Shown here: piece by piece, positions 1-9,445 of the stretch
Position numbering within the stretch: the first letter of the stretch is position 1
Layout of the letters: every line of letters starts with the position of its first letter
Origin: Hyphomicrobiales bacterium
GTDB lineage: Bacteria; Pseudomonadota; Alphaproteobacteria; Rhizobiales; JAJFHR01
Reading direction: 5' to 3'
DNA length: 38,019 nucleotides
Assembly (NCBI GenBank): GCA_021775475.1
Contig: JAJFHS010000036.1
Coordinates: forward strand, 1 to 38,019
Position numbers and translations under genes: made by a program
The notes under the pieces: generated by a model
The model's database searches: none
Seen by the model: only the letters and a program-made list of their open reading frames with translations
What the model was told of the DNA's origin: nothing

Positions 1-1
1 C

Positions 2-127
2 GATGCCATCAACCCCATCCTCGCAGCAGCAGGATACAACTTCCGCCTCATCCTCAAGTGGATCAGGCTTCTTTGGCTCAAAATCTGGATCATCTGGATA
101 GTCAGTCAATCAGCCAAAATCGCGTAG
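2..127 (+). CDS. C-terminal fragment of an IS5-type transposase (partial)
   Basis: An open frame enters from the left edge and stops at a TAG at 125-127. The visible 41 residues begin DAINPILAAAGYNFRLILKW and continue as a hydrophobic, Trp/Leu/Ile-rich tail. This 'DAIN..L.AAGYNFR..L.WLR' ending is typical of IS5-family DDE transposases, in which it follows the catalytic domain. The catalytic DDE residues lie outside the window, so activity cannot be judged. The element would end shortly after the stop codon, before the palindromic repeat at 168. The family assignment rests on a remembered C-terminal pattern rather than a full-length protein, so the exact IS group is open. Confidence 0.7.
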   Translation, partial: DAINPILAAAGYNFRLILKWIRLLWLKIWIIWIVSQSAKIA

Positions 128-167
128 TTCACGTTCGACTATCTTTTTTTCGAGAGCTCAACGCTAT

Positions 168-196
168 GGATCCCCGGGTCAAGCCCGAGGATGACG
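168..196. repeat. Short interspersed palindromic repeat ('DPRVKPEDD' type)
   Basis: The element reads GGATCCCCGGGTC-AAG-CCCGAGGATGACG. Its arms TCCCCGGG (171-178) and CCCGAGGA (184-191) form a near-perfect hairpin with one mismatch. In one frame it encodes DPRVKPEDD, a string that recurs in spurious ORFs of many alphaproteobacterial genomes and marks a dispersed intergenic repeat. A second, looser inverted repeat follows: GACGTAT at 193-199 and ATACGTC at 221-227. It sits just beyond the 3' end of purN on the leftward strand, so it could serve as that operon's transcript end. Confidence 0.6.
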
Positions 197-250
197 TATG
201 GAGGGGTTCGATTGAACGCGATACGTCTTCCAGGTTTCCTCCGGTATTAC

Positions 251-838
251 TCATTTGCGCACATCACCTGAGGCCACCAACTTCAGAGCTTCAGGGTAGA
301 TTCTGTGTTCTTCTATGAGTATCCGTGCAGCTAACGTGTCGGCTGTATCTTCTGCCACAACCGGAACCACAGCTTGGGCGATGATGGGGCCGGTGTCCAT
401 TTCATAGCGCACATAGTGGACAGTGCAACCGCTGAATTTGACCCCGGCATCAAGCGCGCGCTGATGGGTGTCGAGGCCTTTGAAAGACGGCAGCAGGGAG
501 GGATGGATATTGAGTATTCTGTTATGCCATTTTTCGACGAAATCTTTCGACAATATCTGCATGAAACCGGCCAGACAGATAAGCTCGACACCATGTTCAT
601 TCAGTGATTCGTTGAGGGCGCTGTCGTATTCTTTGCGTGAGGGGTATTCGCTGCGCACCAGAGTGGTGGTTGCAATACCTGCCTTTTGAGCGGTCTGTAA
701 TCCCGGTGCATCAGGCTGATTTGACACTATGACAACGGGGATTGCGGGAAAATCAGGTGATTTGCAGGCTTCCAGTAAGGACACCATGTTGCTGCCGCGA
801 CCGGAAATGAAGATGGCGATTTTTAACGGGTGAGCCAT
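251..838 (-). CDS. purN: Phosphoribosylglycinamide formyltransferase PurN
   Basis: PurN transfers a formyl group from 10-formyl-THF to glycinamide ribonucleotide, the third step of purine synthesis, in the cytoplasm. The 195-residue product is slightly shorter than the E. coli enzyme (about 212). It starts with the typical KIAIFISGRGSNM phosphate-binding loop. It carries the catalytic triad N110 and H112 (in NIHPSLLPSFKG) and D148 (in MDTGPII), each offset by four from E. coli N106/H108/D144. It lies 10 bp downstream of purM on the same strand, the usual purMN operon. The folate cofactor links it to glyA further along. Assignment is firm. Confidence 0.96.
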   Translation of the reverse strand: MAHPLKIAIFISGRGSNMVSLLEACKSPDFPAIPVVIVSNQPDAPGLQTAQKAGIATTTLVRSEYPSRKEYDSALNESLNEHGVELICLAGFMQILSKDFVEKWHNRILNIHPSLLPSFKGLDTHQRALDAGVKFSGCTVHYVRYEMDTGPIIAQAVVPVVAEDTADTLAARILIEEHRIYPEALKLVASGDVRK

Positions 839-848
839 GATATGCGCT

Positions 849-1919
849 TTAATAATTTAAACCACCGCTGAAACGCACCTGAGCGCCAGCTTCAACTTCA
901 TAAAATCGGTTAAGGGTTCCAATTAACTGTATGTTTTCATTGTGATTTGAAAAAACATCTATAATGCCAGTCACTTCTTCCGGGGCGCAACACACGATCA
1001 TGCCAATGCCGCAGTTGAAGGTTCGCAACATTTCGCGTTCCTCTATGTTTCCCGCTTGCGCCAGCCATTTGAACACCGGTGGGGCTGTGAAAGAGGCAAG
1101 ATCAATGTTGGCAATAAGGCTCTGTGGCAGGACGCGGGGAATGTTTTCTATCAGTCCACCGCCGGTGATGTGGGCAATGGTTTTGATTTTGCAACCCTGT
1201 TTGAGCGCTTCCATAACCGGTTTTACATAAATCCGTGTTGGCTCCAGTAAAGCTGACCCTAGCGTTTTCGATGGATCGAAGGGGGCGAAATCGCTAAATT
1301 CAAGTCCGGCTTTTTCGATTAAATGGCGCACTAAAGAAAAACCGTTTGAATGCAGGCCGCTTGAAGAAATGCCCAGGATTACATCACCATCGGCGAGATC
1401 AGGTGTTGGTAACAGTTGGCCGCGTTCGGCTGCTCCAACCGAAAAACCGGCGAGATCATAATCATTGGTTGCGTACATGCCCGGCATCTCTGCGGTTTCT
1501 CCACCGATCAGGGCGCAATTGGCGCGTTTACAGCCTTCGGAAATGCCAGCAATGACGCTTGTGGCGATTTCTGCATCGAGCTTGCCACAGGCAAAATAAT
1601 CCAGAAAGAACAAGGGTTCAGCCCCTTGAACAATCAGGTCGTTGACACACATGGCAACGAGGTCAATGCCCACAGTATCGTGTATGTTGGCTTCAATGGC
1701 TATTTTGAGTTTGGTGCCGACACCATCATTAGCTGCAACCAGCACCGGATCGGTAAAACCGGCCGCCTTGAGGTCAAACAGACCGCCAAATCCACCCAGG
1801 TTGGTGTCAGCGCCCGCGCGCATGGTTGCCTTGGCAAGCGGCTTTATGGCCTCGACAAGCTTGTTGCCGGCTTCAATGTCGACGCCTGCCTGGGCGTAAG
1901 TTGAATTGGAATTTGACAA
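849..1919 (-). CDS. purM: Phosphoribosylformylglycinamidine cyclo-ligase PurM (AIR synthetase)
   Basis: PurM closes formylglycinamidine ribonucleotide to aminoimidazole ribonucleotide using ATP, step five of purine synthesis. The 356-residue length matches the family. Visible signatures are the N-terminal glycine-rich GGFGGLFDL, the ATP/substrate segment [45 protein letters not shown], and [13 protein letters not shown] in the C-terminal domain. It is the first gene of a leftward purM-purN pair. It diverges from the DUF2066 gene across 266 bp (1920-2185) that must hold promoters for both directions. I could not pick out convincing -35/-10 pairs or a purine operator there. Assignment is firm. 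Confidence 0.97.
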   Translation of the reverse strand: MSNSNSTYAQAGVDIEAGNKLVEAIKPLAKATMRAGADTNLGGFGGLFDLKAAGFTDPVLVAANDGVGTKLKIAIEANIHDTVGIDLVAMCVNDLIVQGAEPLFFLDYFACGKLDAEIATSVIAGISEGCKRANCALIGGETAEMPGMYATNDYDLAGFSVGAAERGQLLPTPDLADGDVILGISSSGLHSNGFSLVRHLIEKAGLEFSDFAPFDPSKTLGSALLEPTRIYVKPVMEALKQGCKIKTIAHITGGGLIENIPRVLPQSLIANIDLASFTAPPVFKWLAQAGNIEEREMLRTFNCGIGMIVCCAPEEVTGIIDVFSNHNENIQLIGTLNRFYEVEAGAQVRFSGGLNY

Positions 1920-2185
1920 TTACAACCGTCCAATCGGTTCGAAATTCTAAAAGTTAGACCAATCAGAATTAGGCTGGCGGTGCAAGTTCAAAATTTGTTT
2001 ATACCGTCAAGAAACCTCTGGATTGTCCAGCGTTTTGCAGCTTTAAGTGTTTATAGCGAGTAAAATTTTACTCAACCTAATTATGTACGAACACTCAATC
2101 CTTTGTTTTATTCATGTACCATTCATCTGGTAGATTATAAAATCCGAACTATATTGAGTATGAGGATTACCAAAGGGAGTGACCA

Positions 2186-3304
2186 TTGACCTACGCAAGC
2201 CCAACATCACATGCAAACCATAGCAGGCAAAACCTTTTAGCCGTCTGGTTTCTGGCGCTGTCCATGGCATTTGTCTTTAGTGCTCTTTATAATCCTGCCG
2301 ACGCTGAAATATATCTGATCAAGGGGGTCAAGGTTGATGCCAAGTCAAAAACCGCCAGTGAAGCAAAGATAAAGGCGATGCAACAGGGTCAGGTTGCAGC
2401 CTTCAGGAAACTTATTAACCGACTGAGCAGCTCTCCCCAGGCACAGAGTTTGCTCCAGCTGCCCGCTGCCGAAATTGGAAAGCTGGTCAGAGGTATCTCT
2501 GTTACGGAAGAAAAAACCGGGCCTAAACGCTATATTGCCGAGTTGAATATTTCCTTCCAGCCTGCCGCGGTGCGCTCCTTGTTGAACCAGTTTTCAATCC
2601 CGTTTTCCGACAAACAGGCGGATCCGGTTTTGATATTGCCGGTTTACATCGAAGATGGCCGCGCCATTTTGTGGGATGATCCCAATCCACTCAAAACCGC
2701 CTGGGCAAATATCGATACAGATGCTTATTTGCTGCCGGTGATGTTACCTGCGGGGAGCATTGAAGACATCCAGGCCATCAGCGCCGATGAAGCACTTGAT
2801 GGCAATGAGGATAATCTGGCAGCGATCAAGGCGAGATACAAAGTCAGTAACGTTCTGGTCTCGGCTGCTCAATTCAATGACAGAAAGACACGATTGCGGG
2901 TGACATTGTTGGGGCCCAGCCCCGCTGGTGATATTGAGATGTCTGAAAGTTTCTCCGGTGCGCCCGAGAAAGTGGTTGAAACCGCCCAGAAAGCCGTCGT
3001 CAGATTTATGACTGAACTGGAGGCCAGGTGGAAAGAAAGAGCGCAGACCGGACCGGAATTGACAGGCGAGCGTTTACTCGTAACAGTACCCTTTAGCAGT
3101 TTTCGCGAATGGAAAGGCATTCGCTCGCGTATTATGGGAACGGAAGGCGTGTTGCGCCTGGATATTCGTGCCCTGTCTCAACGCGGAGCCGTCGTTTATC
3201 TGACGTATGCTGGCGAAGCATTTGATCTCGAAGACAGATTGTCACAACAGGGATTGTTCATGCGTGATATGGGCGACGGCTGGGTTTTGACCGCCGAAAA
3301 TTGA
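2186..3304 (+). CDS. DUF2066 domain-containing exported protein
   Basis: The 372-residue product has a hydrophobic N-terminal segment (about residues 15-37, ending near ADAEIYLIKGV) that looks like a signal peptide, so it is probably periplasmic or membrane-anchored. The body matches the DUF2066 pattern I know from alphaproteobacteria: a 'V.VDA.S.TASEAK..AM..GQ.AAF..L..RL' start, then a middle domain with DPVLILPVY. Function is unknown. Its place next to purM and upstream of a phospholipid synthase gene is conserved in the group. I chose the TTG at 2186 because AGGGAG lies at 2174-2179, just upstream. An internal start is possible, but would damage the signal peptide. Confidence 0.8.
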   Translation: MTYASPTSHANHSRQNLLAVWFLALSMAFVFSALYNPADAEIYLIKGVKVDAKSKTASEAKIKAMQQGQVAAFRKLINRLSSSPQAQSLLQLPAAEIGKLVRGISVTEEKTGPKRYIAELNISFQPAAVRSLLNQFSIPFSDKQADPVLILPVYIEDGRAILWDDPNPLKTAWANIDTDAYLLPVMLPAGSIEDIQAISADEALDGNEDNLAAIKARYKVSNVLVSAAQFNDRKTRLRVTLLGPSPAGDIEMSESFSGAPEKVVETAQKAVVRFMTELEARWKERAQTGPELTGERLLVTVPFSSFREWKGIRSRIMGTEGVLRLDIRALSQRGAVVYLTYAGEAFDLEDRLSQQGLFMRDMGDGWVLTAEN

Positions 3305-3337
3305 GCTGTTCCATTATAAACAAGACAGGCTCCAAGG

Positions 3338-3889
3338 GTGTCACTTCCCAATATAATCACAATCATCAGAATTCTTATGGTGCCGGTAATCATCCTGCTG
3401 ATTAATTCCGGGCAGATGTCATATGCCTTTGTTCTGTTTATTCTGGCCGGTCTGTCCGATGGAATTGATGGCTTTATAGCCAAGCACTTTGATCAGGCGA
3501 CCACGCTTGGGGCTTACCTTGATCCGGTGGCTGACAAAATTCTTCTGGTTTCAATCTATGTGGCACTGGGGCAGCTCGGGCATTTGCCCGCGTGGCTGGT
3601 CATTTTAGTGGTCAGCCGCGATTTATTGATCATCGGTGCCTTTTTGCTGGCGTGGATTATGGGATTTAATATCAAGGTGGCCCCTTTGATGGTAAGCAAG
3701 GCCAATACCACTGCTCAAATCATCCTGGCCGGGTTGATTCTTGCCGATCTTGGCTATGATCTGAATTTATCTGTTATAACCAACATCACGCTTTATACTG
3801 TCGCCGTGCTGACAATTCTGTCCGGGACCGCTTACCTGATAGAGTGGATGCGTGATATGGCCCGGTTTGAAGATGGCCGCAACGGTTAA
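3338..3889 (+). CDS. pgsA: CDP-alcohol phosphatidyltransferase, PgsA-like
   Basis: This 183-residue integral membrane enzyme probably condenses CDP-diacylglycerol with glycerol-3-phosphate to give phosphatidylglycerophosphate. It carries the CDP-alcohol phosphotransferase signature at about residues 40-67: SDGIDGFIAK, then GAYLDPVADK, with the four metal-binding aspartates in place. The usual Arg of DG..AR is Lys, which is common in alphaproteobacterial PgsA. Several hydrophobic helices follow. It starts with GTG at 3338, 33 bp after the DUF2066 gene, and is followed 29 bp later by the PerM-type gene, so the three are probably co-transcribed. Substrate (glycerol-3-phosphate rather than another alcohol) is inferred from length and neighbourhood. 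Confidence 0.82.
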   Translation: MSLPNIITIIRILMVPVIILLINSGQMSYAFVLFILAGLSDGIDGFIAKHFDQATTLGAYLDPVADKILLVSIYVALGQLGHLPAWLVILVVSRDLLIIGAFLLAWIMGFNIKVAPLMVSKANTTAQIILAGLILADLGYDLNLSVITNITLYTVAVLTILSGTAYLIEWMRDMARFEDGRNG

Positions 3890-3918
3890 CAAGCCATAAT
3901 ACCAGAGGATAAAGGCTC

Positions 3919-5022
3919 ATGACTTGGCAAAGGCAACTGGTTTTTTGGGCCGTTGGAATGTTGGGTGTCATACTTTTTTTGTATGTATTGCGCGGTATTC
4001 TTCTGCCGTTTGTTGCCGGACTGGCATTAGCCTATTTTCTCGACCCCGTTGCCGATTGGCTCGAAAGCAAAGGCATGGGGCGCACCTTGGCGACCAGTTT
4101 GATTCTCGTTATTTTCCTGCTGATATTCATCTTAAGCCTGGTGTTGATACTCCCCATTTTGATCGAGCAATTTTCAGCGTTTATTGCCCGCCTGCCGGAT
4201 CATTTGAAATCCATCGGGCAGATGATGGATGAAATGGCACCGGATTGGCTGCGGCAGCTTATCTCGGATAAACGCAGTGGCATTGAAGGCTCGCTAAAAG
4301 ATGTGGCGGCGCAAAGTGCAAAATGGATTGCCTCTTTGCTCAGGTCCCTGCTGAGTCAGGGGCTGGCGCTGGTTAATCTGATTTCCCTGCTGGTGATTAC
4401 GCCCATCGTTGCTTTCTACCTGCTCAATGACTGGGACAGGATGATTGCCAGAATTAACGGCTGGCTACCGCGCGATCATGTTCAGTCCATTCACCAGATT
4501 GGCCACGATATTGACCGCGCCATGGCCGGTTTTGTGCGCGGCCAGGGTACAGTGTGCCTCTTTCTGGGCATTTTTTATGCGGTGGGTTTAAGTCTGGCCG
4601 GGCTTAACTTCGGTCTGCTCATCGGGCTTATTGCCGGCTTTATTTCGTTTGTTCCCTATGTGGGATCAATTGTCGGGCTGGTGATTTCCATCGGCGTTGC
4701 TCTCGTGCAGTTTTTGCCGGACTGGGTGGCGATTGGCACTGTTGGTGCCATTTTTGTTGCCGGGCAGTTTATTGAAGGTAATTTTCTCTCGCCCAAACTG
4801 GTTGGCGACCGGGTTGGCCTGCATCCGGTGTGGTTGATGTTTGCCTTGTTGGCTTTTGGGTATCTGTTTGGTTTTGTCGGTCTGCTGGTCGCCGTGCCGC
4901 TGGCGGCTGCAATCGGCGTGCTGGTACGCTTTGGTCTGGACCAGTACCTGGAAAGTACGCTGTTTAAAGGTCAGCCCAAAAAACCGGTGGCAAAAAAACG
5001 TGTCAGTAAAAAATCGTTATGA
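3919..5022 (+). CDS. AI-2E family (PerM-type) membrane transporter
   Basis: This is a 367-residue polytopic membrane protein. It has two N-terminal helices, a soluble linker (about residues 90-140, containing the stretch LPDHLKSIGQMMDEM), then a large hydrophobic core with LNFGLLIGLIAGFISFVPYVGSIVGL and FIEGNFLSPKLVGDRVGLHP. The last two motifs are hallmarks of the AI-2E/PerM family, whose members move small molecules or ions. The substrate here is unknown. The C-terminus is a lysine-rich cytoplasmic tail. The stop overlaps the hdaA start by 4 bp (ATGA), implying translational coupling. A PerM-hdaA pair is common in alphaproteobacteria. Confidence 0.87.
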   Translation: MTWQRQLVFWAVGMLGVILFLYVLRGILLPFVAGLALAYFLDPVADWLESKGMGRTLATSLILVIFLLIFILSLVLILPILIEQFSAFIARLPDHLKSIGQMMDEMAPDWLRQLISDKRSGIEGSLKDVAAQSAKWIASLLRSLLSQGLALVNLISLLVITPIVAFYLLNDWDRMIARINGWLPRDHVQSIHQIGHDIDRAMAGFVRGQGTVCLFLGIFYAVGLSLAGLNFGLLIGLIAGFISFVPYVGSIVGLVISIGVALVQFLPDWVAIGTVGAIFVAGQFIEGNFLSPKLVGDRVGLHPVWLMFALLAFGYLFGFVGLLVAVPLAAAIGVLVRFGLDQYLESTLFKGQPKKPVAKKRVSKKSL

Positions 5023-5720
5023 TAATGCGCGGGGACAATGACAATTCCGCTTCGGCGCAGCAACTGGTTTTTGATCTCAAGCACCGTCCCGCCATGGGCC
5101 GGGATGATTTTCTGGTAACGGCGTCCAACAGTGATGCGGTTGACGCCATCGATACCTGGCCCAATTGGCAACATCATTGTCTGGCTCTGGTGGGGCCGCC
5201 GGCATCGGGCAAAACCCATCTGGCAAATGTGTGGCAGATTGCCTCAGGAGCGTTGGTTAAACCGGTCTCGGCTCTGACATTTGATGCGGTTCCTGGTTTC
5301 TTGACCGCTGGTGCGGTGGTGATTGAGGATATGGGGGGCGAAGCATTTGAAGAATCAGCACTTTTTCATTTGTTGAACCTGGCGCGCGAAGGCCAGGCAA
5401 GTGTGCTTTTAACCTCCTCAATTCCTCCGGCTCACTGGCCTGTGAAGTTGCCTGATCTGGCATCGCGATTGCGCGCCATAACCCTGGCACAACTCAACCC
5501 GCCCGATGATGTGTTATTGCGTGCGGTGCTGGTTAAACTATTTGCCGATCGCCAGTTGATGGTTGAGGTTAATGTGATAAATTACCTGGTGTTGCGCATG
5601 GAGCGCTCGATTAAAACGGCGGCCAGCGTGGTTGCCGAACTGGATCAGGTTGCCTTGTCGCGCAAGGTCAAAATCGGCCAACGACTGGCACGCGAAGTCC
5701 TGGAAAAATATCAGGCCTGA
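5019..5720 (+). CDS. hdaA: DnaA-related regulatory inactivator HdaA
   Basis: HdaA works with the DNA polymerase sliding clamp to stimulate ATP hydrolysis on DnaA and so prevent over-initiation of replication. The 233-residue product begins with a clamp-binding-like motif, QLVFDL (residues 15-20). It then has a DnaA-type AAA+ domain with a Walker A loop GPPASGKT (59-66) and a Walker B region VVIEDMGGE, followed by a C-terminal helical lid with ASRLRAITLAQL. It lacks the DnaA DNA-binding domain. Its ATG overlaps the preceding stop by 4 bp. A downstream in-frame ATG (codon 3) is an equally possible start. Confidence 0.88.
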   Translation: MIMRGDNDNSASAQQLVFDLKHRPAMGRDDFLVTASNSDAVDAIDTWPNWQHHCLALVGPPASGKTHLANVWQIASGALVKPVSALTFDAVPGFLTAGAVVIEDMGGEAFEESALFHLLNLAREGQASVLLTSSIPPAHWPVKLPDLASRLRAITLAQLNPPDDVLLRAVLVKLFADRQLMVEVNVINYLVLRMERSIKTAASVVAELDQVALSRKVKIGQRLAREVLEKYQA

Positions 5721-5868
5721 AGAATTATTGAACACAGATTTTGCAACAATGTTGCTAGGTGCGTTTGGCGGTGATATGTAGGCGCGTTCGCTTAAGCACA
5801 ATTTAGCGGGCACAACAATACAAGGTCAGCGTCGTGCTGGTTTTATAGAATTTTTTTCAGGAGATATC

Positions 5869-6156
5869 ATGTCGGTTGATCTAGCGACAGTCCGCCATAT
5901 TGCCCACCTTGCCCGCATCTCTATCAGTGATGAAGATGCGAAGAATATGGAAGGTGACCTCAATAGTATTCTGGAGTGGGTTGAACAATTGTCAGAAGTC
6001 GACACAGATGGTGTTGAGCCAATGACAAGTGTTGTGCACATGGAAATGAAAAAACGCGACGATGTGGTCAGTGATGGCGGTTATGCCGAAAAAATCGTTC
6101 ACAACGCACCTGCTTATGAAGAAACATTCTTCATGGTGCCAAAGGTTATTGAATAA
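5869..6156 (+). CDS. gatC: Asp-tRNA(Asn)/Glu-tRNA(Gln) amidotransferase subunit C
   Basis: GatC is the small subunit that stabilises the GatA-GatB complex, which amidates mischarged Glu-tRNA(Gln) or Asp-tRNA(Asn). The 95-residue length and the N-terminal pattern [17 protein letters not shown], followed by [22 protein letters not shown], are diagnostic. A CAGGAG ribosome site precedes the ATG. It heads a rightward gatC-gatA-(chorismate mutase)-gatB operon. The 148-bp gap upstream holds a 13-bp palindrome GCAACA-A-TGTTGC at 5743-5755, which may be an operator but has no T-run to make it a terminator. Confidence 0.95.
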   Translation: MSVDLATVRHIAHLARISISDEDAKNMEGDLNSILEWVEQLSEVDTDGVEPMTSVVHMEMKKRDDVVSDGGYAEKIVHNAPAYEETFFMVPKVIE

Positions 6157-6167
6157 GGGCTGTTGAT

Positions 6168-7655
6168 ATGAGTGACCTAACCACATTGACCATTGCTGAA
6201 GCGCGGGCAAAACTTGACGCGGGCGAAATAAGCTCCGTAGAACTGACCCAGGCTTTTGTTGACGAAATCGACAAGGCCGATGCGCTTAATGCTTTTATTA
6301 CCAAAACACCGGAAAAAGCGCTTGAAATGGCAGCTCAATCCGATCAGCGTCGCGCCAAGGGTGAAGCAGCGGGCAAGCTTGAAGGCATTCCGGTGGGAAT
6401 CAAGGATCTGTTTTGCACCGAAGGCACACTGACAACCGCAGGCAGTCATATTCTTGATGGCTTTGTTCCTGATTATGATTCGACCGTCACCACCAACATG
6501 TGGCGCGATGGGGCGGTGATGCTGGGCAAGCTCAATCTCGATGAATTTGCCATGGGCTCATCGAATGAGACCAGTTACTACGGTCCCGTCGTCAATCCGT
6601 GGCAACGCAAGGGATCAAATGCCAAACTTGTGCCCGGTGGCTCATCAGGTGGCTCGGCCACCTCGGTGCGGGCCAACTTATGCATGGCGGCAACGGCGAC
6701 GGATACCGGCGGCTCCATTCGCCAACCCGGTGCCTTTACCGGTACCGTTGGCCTGAAACCCACCTATGGGCGGTGTTCGCGCTGGGGTATTGTGGCGTTT
6801 GCGTCATCGCTTGATCAGGCCGGTCCGATCACTAAAACCGTTGAGGATGCGGCCATCATGTTAGGCTCAATGGCGGGCCATGATGTCAAAGACACAACGA
6901 GCGTTGATGTGCCGGTGCCGGATTATGAAGCTGTTTTAACCGGAGACATTCGTGGCCTAAAAGTTGGCATTCCCAAAGAATACCGCGTTGATGGCATGCC
7001 GTCTGAAATTGAAGACCTGTGGGCCAAAGGCATTGAGTGGCTGAAATCGGCAGGGGCTGAAATTGTTGATGTGAGTTTGCCGCATACAAAATACGCGTTG
7101 CCGACCTATTACATCGTTGCTCCGGCGGAAGCCTCTTCAAACCTCGCGCGCTATGACGGGGTGCGCTATGGCTTGCGTGTTGAAGGTGACGACATCATTG
7201 ATATGTATGAAAAAACCCGGGCGGAAGGCTTTGGCGAAGAAGTAAAACGCCGCATCCTGATTGGCACTTATGTGCTTTCAGCCGGTTATTATGATGCTTA
7301 TTACCTCAAGGCGCAAAAAGTCAGAACGTTGATTGCTCGCGATTTCACGCAAGCCTTTGAAACGGTGGATGTGATGTTGACGCCGTCAACACCGTCACCG
7401 GCATTTGGCATTGGTGAGCGCATGGACGATCCGCTTGCCATGTATCTCAATGATATTTTCACCGTATCCTTGAATATGGCGGGATTGCCGGGAATATCTG
7501 TGCCAGCGGGGATTTCGCAAGAAGGTACACCGCTGGGTCTGCAACTGATTGGCAAGGCCTTTGATGAAGCAACATTGCTGAGGACCGGACAGATTATCGA
7601 GCAGGCGGCAGGAGATTTACCAACGCCGGCGAGCTGGTGGAAGGAAATGTCATGA
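6168..7655 (+). CDS. gatA: Asp-tRNA(Asn)/Glu-tRNA(Gln) amidotransferase subunit A
   Basis: GatA is the amidase subunit that releases ammonia from glutamine for tRNA-bound Glu/Asp amidation. The 495-residue product shows the complete Ser-cisSer-Lys triad of amidase-signature enzymes: K79 in [11 protein letters not shown]159 in PGGSSGGS and S183 in [10 protein letters not shown]. The rest follows the GatA pattern, including [20 protein letters not shown]. It starts 11 bp after gatC. Its stop codon overlaps the ATG of the chorismate mutase gene by 4 bp. Confidence 0.97.
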   Translation: MSDLTTLTIAEARAKLDAGEISSVELTQAFVDEIDKADALNAFITKTPEKALEMAAQSDQRRAKGEAAGKLEGIPVGIKDLFCTEGTLTTAGSHILDGFVPDYDSTVTTNMWRDGAVMLGKLNLDEFAMGSSNETSYYGPVVNPWQRKGSNAKLVPGGSSGGSATSVRANLCMAATATDTGGSIRQPGAFTGTVGLKPTYGRCSRWGIVAFASSLDQAGPITKTVEDAAIMLGSMAGHDVKDTTSVDVPVPDYEAVLTGDIRGLKVGIPKEYRVDGMPSEIEDLWAKGIEWLKSAGAEIVDVSLPHTKYALPTYYIVAPAEASSNLARYDGVRYGLRVEGDDIIDMYEKTRAEGFGEEVKRRILIGTYVLSAGYYDAYYLKAQKVRTLIARDFTQAFETVDVMLTPSTPSPAFGIGERMDDPLAMYLNDIFTVSLNMAGLPGISVPAGISQEGTPLGLQLIGKAFDEATLLRTGQIIEQAAGDLPTPASWWKEMS

Positions 7656-7975
7656 GTGAACATAAACAAGCGTCCGATTGCGTTGACATGAGTGATGTGC
7701 GCGCCGAAATTGACCGCCTTGATCATGTGCTCATAGATGCGATGGCTGAGCGCTTTGGCTATGTGGAACGCGCGTGGCAGCTTAAATCATCACCGGAAGA
7801 AGCAACGGTACCGTGGCGCATTCAACAGGTCATTGACAAGGTCAGGGCGCGGGCGGAGGAAAAAGATTTTTCGCCGGAACTGGCAGAAGCATTATGGCGG
7901 CAAATGATTGGCTGGTTCATTCAGTATGAAGAAAAAAAACTGAGTGCGGCTGACAGCGCTAAAAAAGATACTTAG
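7652..7975 (+). CDS. AroQ-type chorismate mutase (or isochorismate-pyruvate lyase-like)
   Basis: This small all-helical enzyme probably converts chorismate to prephenate for Phe/Tyr synthesis. The frame extends to a GTG at 7637. I chose the ATG at 7652 because it forms a 4-bp ATGA overlap with gatA and has a GGAAGGAA ribosome site, giving 107 residues. Conserved active-site positions fit E. coli chorismate mutase with a constant offset: R17 (VRAEIDRLD), R34 (AERF) and K45 (AWQLK). The C-terminal part ([12 protein letters not shown]) also resembles the pyochelin-type lyase PchB, so the lyase activity cannot be excluded by reading. Its place inside a gatCAB operon has no evident biochemical link. 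Confidence 0.8.
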   Translation: MSEHKQASDCVDMSDVRAEIDRLDHVLIDAMAERFGYVERAWQLKSSPEEATVPWRIQQVIDKVRARAEEKDFSPELAEALWRQMIGWFIQYEEKKLSAADSAKKDT

Positions 7976-7987
7976 GAGTTTTATTCA

Positions 7988-9439
7988 ATGTCCTTAATTC
8001 AAGGTGCGACGGGAGATTGGGAAATTGTCATCGGGCTTGAAGTCCATGCCCAGATAAGCTCGCAGTCGAAGCTGTTTTCCGGCTCTTCAACCGAATTTGG
8101 CGCGCAAGCCAACTCGCAAGTGTCTATGGTTGATGCCGCCATGCCTGGCATGTTGCCGGTGATCAACAAATATTGCGTTGAACAGGCGGTCAAGACCGGT
8201 CTTGGTCTGAAAGCAGAAATCAATCTCTATTCGGTCTTTGATCGCAAGAACTACTTCTATCCCGATTTGCCTCAAGGCTATCAGATATCGCAGTTCAAGC
8301 ACCCGATTGTCGGCGAAGGCATTGTCTATCTCGATATGAAAGATGGCGAGACCATCGAAGTGGGGATTGAGCGTTTGCATATGGAACAGGATGCGGGCAA
8401 ATCCATGCATGACCAGCACCCATCGATGTCCTTCGTCGATCTCAATCGCTCCGGTGTGGCGCTGATGGAAATTGTCTCCAAACCCGATATGCGCTCGTCC
8501 GAACAGGCGCGGGCCTATGTGACCAAATTGCGCACCATATTGCGTTATCTTGGCACCTGCGATGGTAATATGGAGCAGGGCAGTCTGCGCGCTGATGTTA
8601 ATGTCTCTGTGCGCCGTCCCGGTGATGAGCTTGGCACGCGCTGTGAAATCAAGAATGTCAATTCGATCCGCTTTATCGGACAGGCGATTGAGTTTGAAGC
8701 GCGGCGGCAGGTTGATATCATTGAAGAGGGTGGCGAAATAGTGCAGCAAACACGCCTGTTCGATCCCAAATCAGGCACCACGCGCGCCATGCGCTCAAAA
8801 GAAGAAGCGCATGATTACCGCTATTTCCCTGATCCCGACTTGTTGCCGTTGGAAATCGAGCAATCCATGGTCGATGAGTTAGCGGCAAATCTGCCGGAAT
8901 TGCCGGATGGCAAGAAGGCCAGGTTTATCGAGGAATATGGTCTCAACCCCTATGATGCCGGTGTCTTGATCATGGACAAGGCGTCGTCTGATTTTTTTGA
9001 AGATGTGGCCAAAGGGCGCGATGCCAGGCTTGCGGTTAACTGGGTGACCGGTGATTTCTTTGGTGCTATCAACAAAGCCGGTCTTGATGTTGCTTCATCC
9101 CCCATCAGCGCCGATCAACTGGGGGCTTTGATTGATCTAATCAAGGATGGCACGATTTCAGGAAAAATCGCCAAACAGGTGTTTGAAATCATCTGGGAAG
9201 AAGGCGGTGATCCTGCCGAAATAGTTGAATCCCGTGGCTTAAAACAGGTGACAGATACCGGTGCTATTGAAGCGGCCGTTGATGCCGTGATTGCCGGTAA
9301 CCCTGAAAAAGTCGAAGAGGTTAAGGCAAAGCCGAATATGCTGGGCTGGTTTGTCGGACAAGTGATGAAGGCAACGCAGGGAAAAGCCAACCCCCAGGCG
9401 GTAAACCAACTGTTGCGTCAACGCCTTGGGCTCGATTAG
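7988..9439 (+). CDS. gatB: Asp-tRNA(Asn)/Glu-tRNA(Gln) amidotransferase subunit B
   Basis: GatB binds the mischarged tRNA, phosphorylates the Glu/Asp side chain and receives ammonia from GatA. The 483-residue protein has the family signatures [46 protein letters not shown] and the C-terminal YqeY-like tRNA-binding domain ending [23 protein letters not shown] site precedes the ATG. It is the last gene of the gat operon. No strong terminator follows, only an AT-rich inverted repeat GATTTTAT/ATAAAATC at 9462-9484. Confidence 0.97.
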   Translation: MSLIQGATGDWEIVIGLEVHAQISSQSKLFSGSSTEFGAQANSQVSMVDAAMPGMLPVINKYCVEQAVKTGLGLKAEINLYSVFDRKNYFYPDLPQGYQISQFKHPIVGEGIVYLDMKDGETIEVGIERLHMEQDAGKSMHDQHPSMSFVDLNRSGVALMEIVSKPDMRSSEQARAYVTKLRTILRYLGTCDGNMEQGSLRADVNVSVRRPGDELGTRCEIKNVNSIRFIGQAIEFEARRQVDIIEEGGEIVQQTRLFDPKSGTTRAMRSKEEAHDYRYFPDPDLLPLEIEQSMVDELAANLPELPDGKKARFIEEYGLNPYDAGVLIMDKASSDFFEDVAKGRDARLAVNWVTGDFFGAINKAGLDVASSPISADQLGALIDLIKDGTISGKIAKQVFEIIWEEGGDPAEIVESRGLKQVTDTGAIEAAVDAVIAGNPEKVEEVKAKPNMLGWFVGQVMKATQGKANPQAVNQLLRQRLGLD

Positions 9440-9445
9440 GCCAGT

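Noticed and set aside
58..318. 86-residue rightward ORF at the left end
   Set aside because: It is made of the IS end and the DPRVKPEDD repeat and runs antisense into purN; a known type of spurious ORF.
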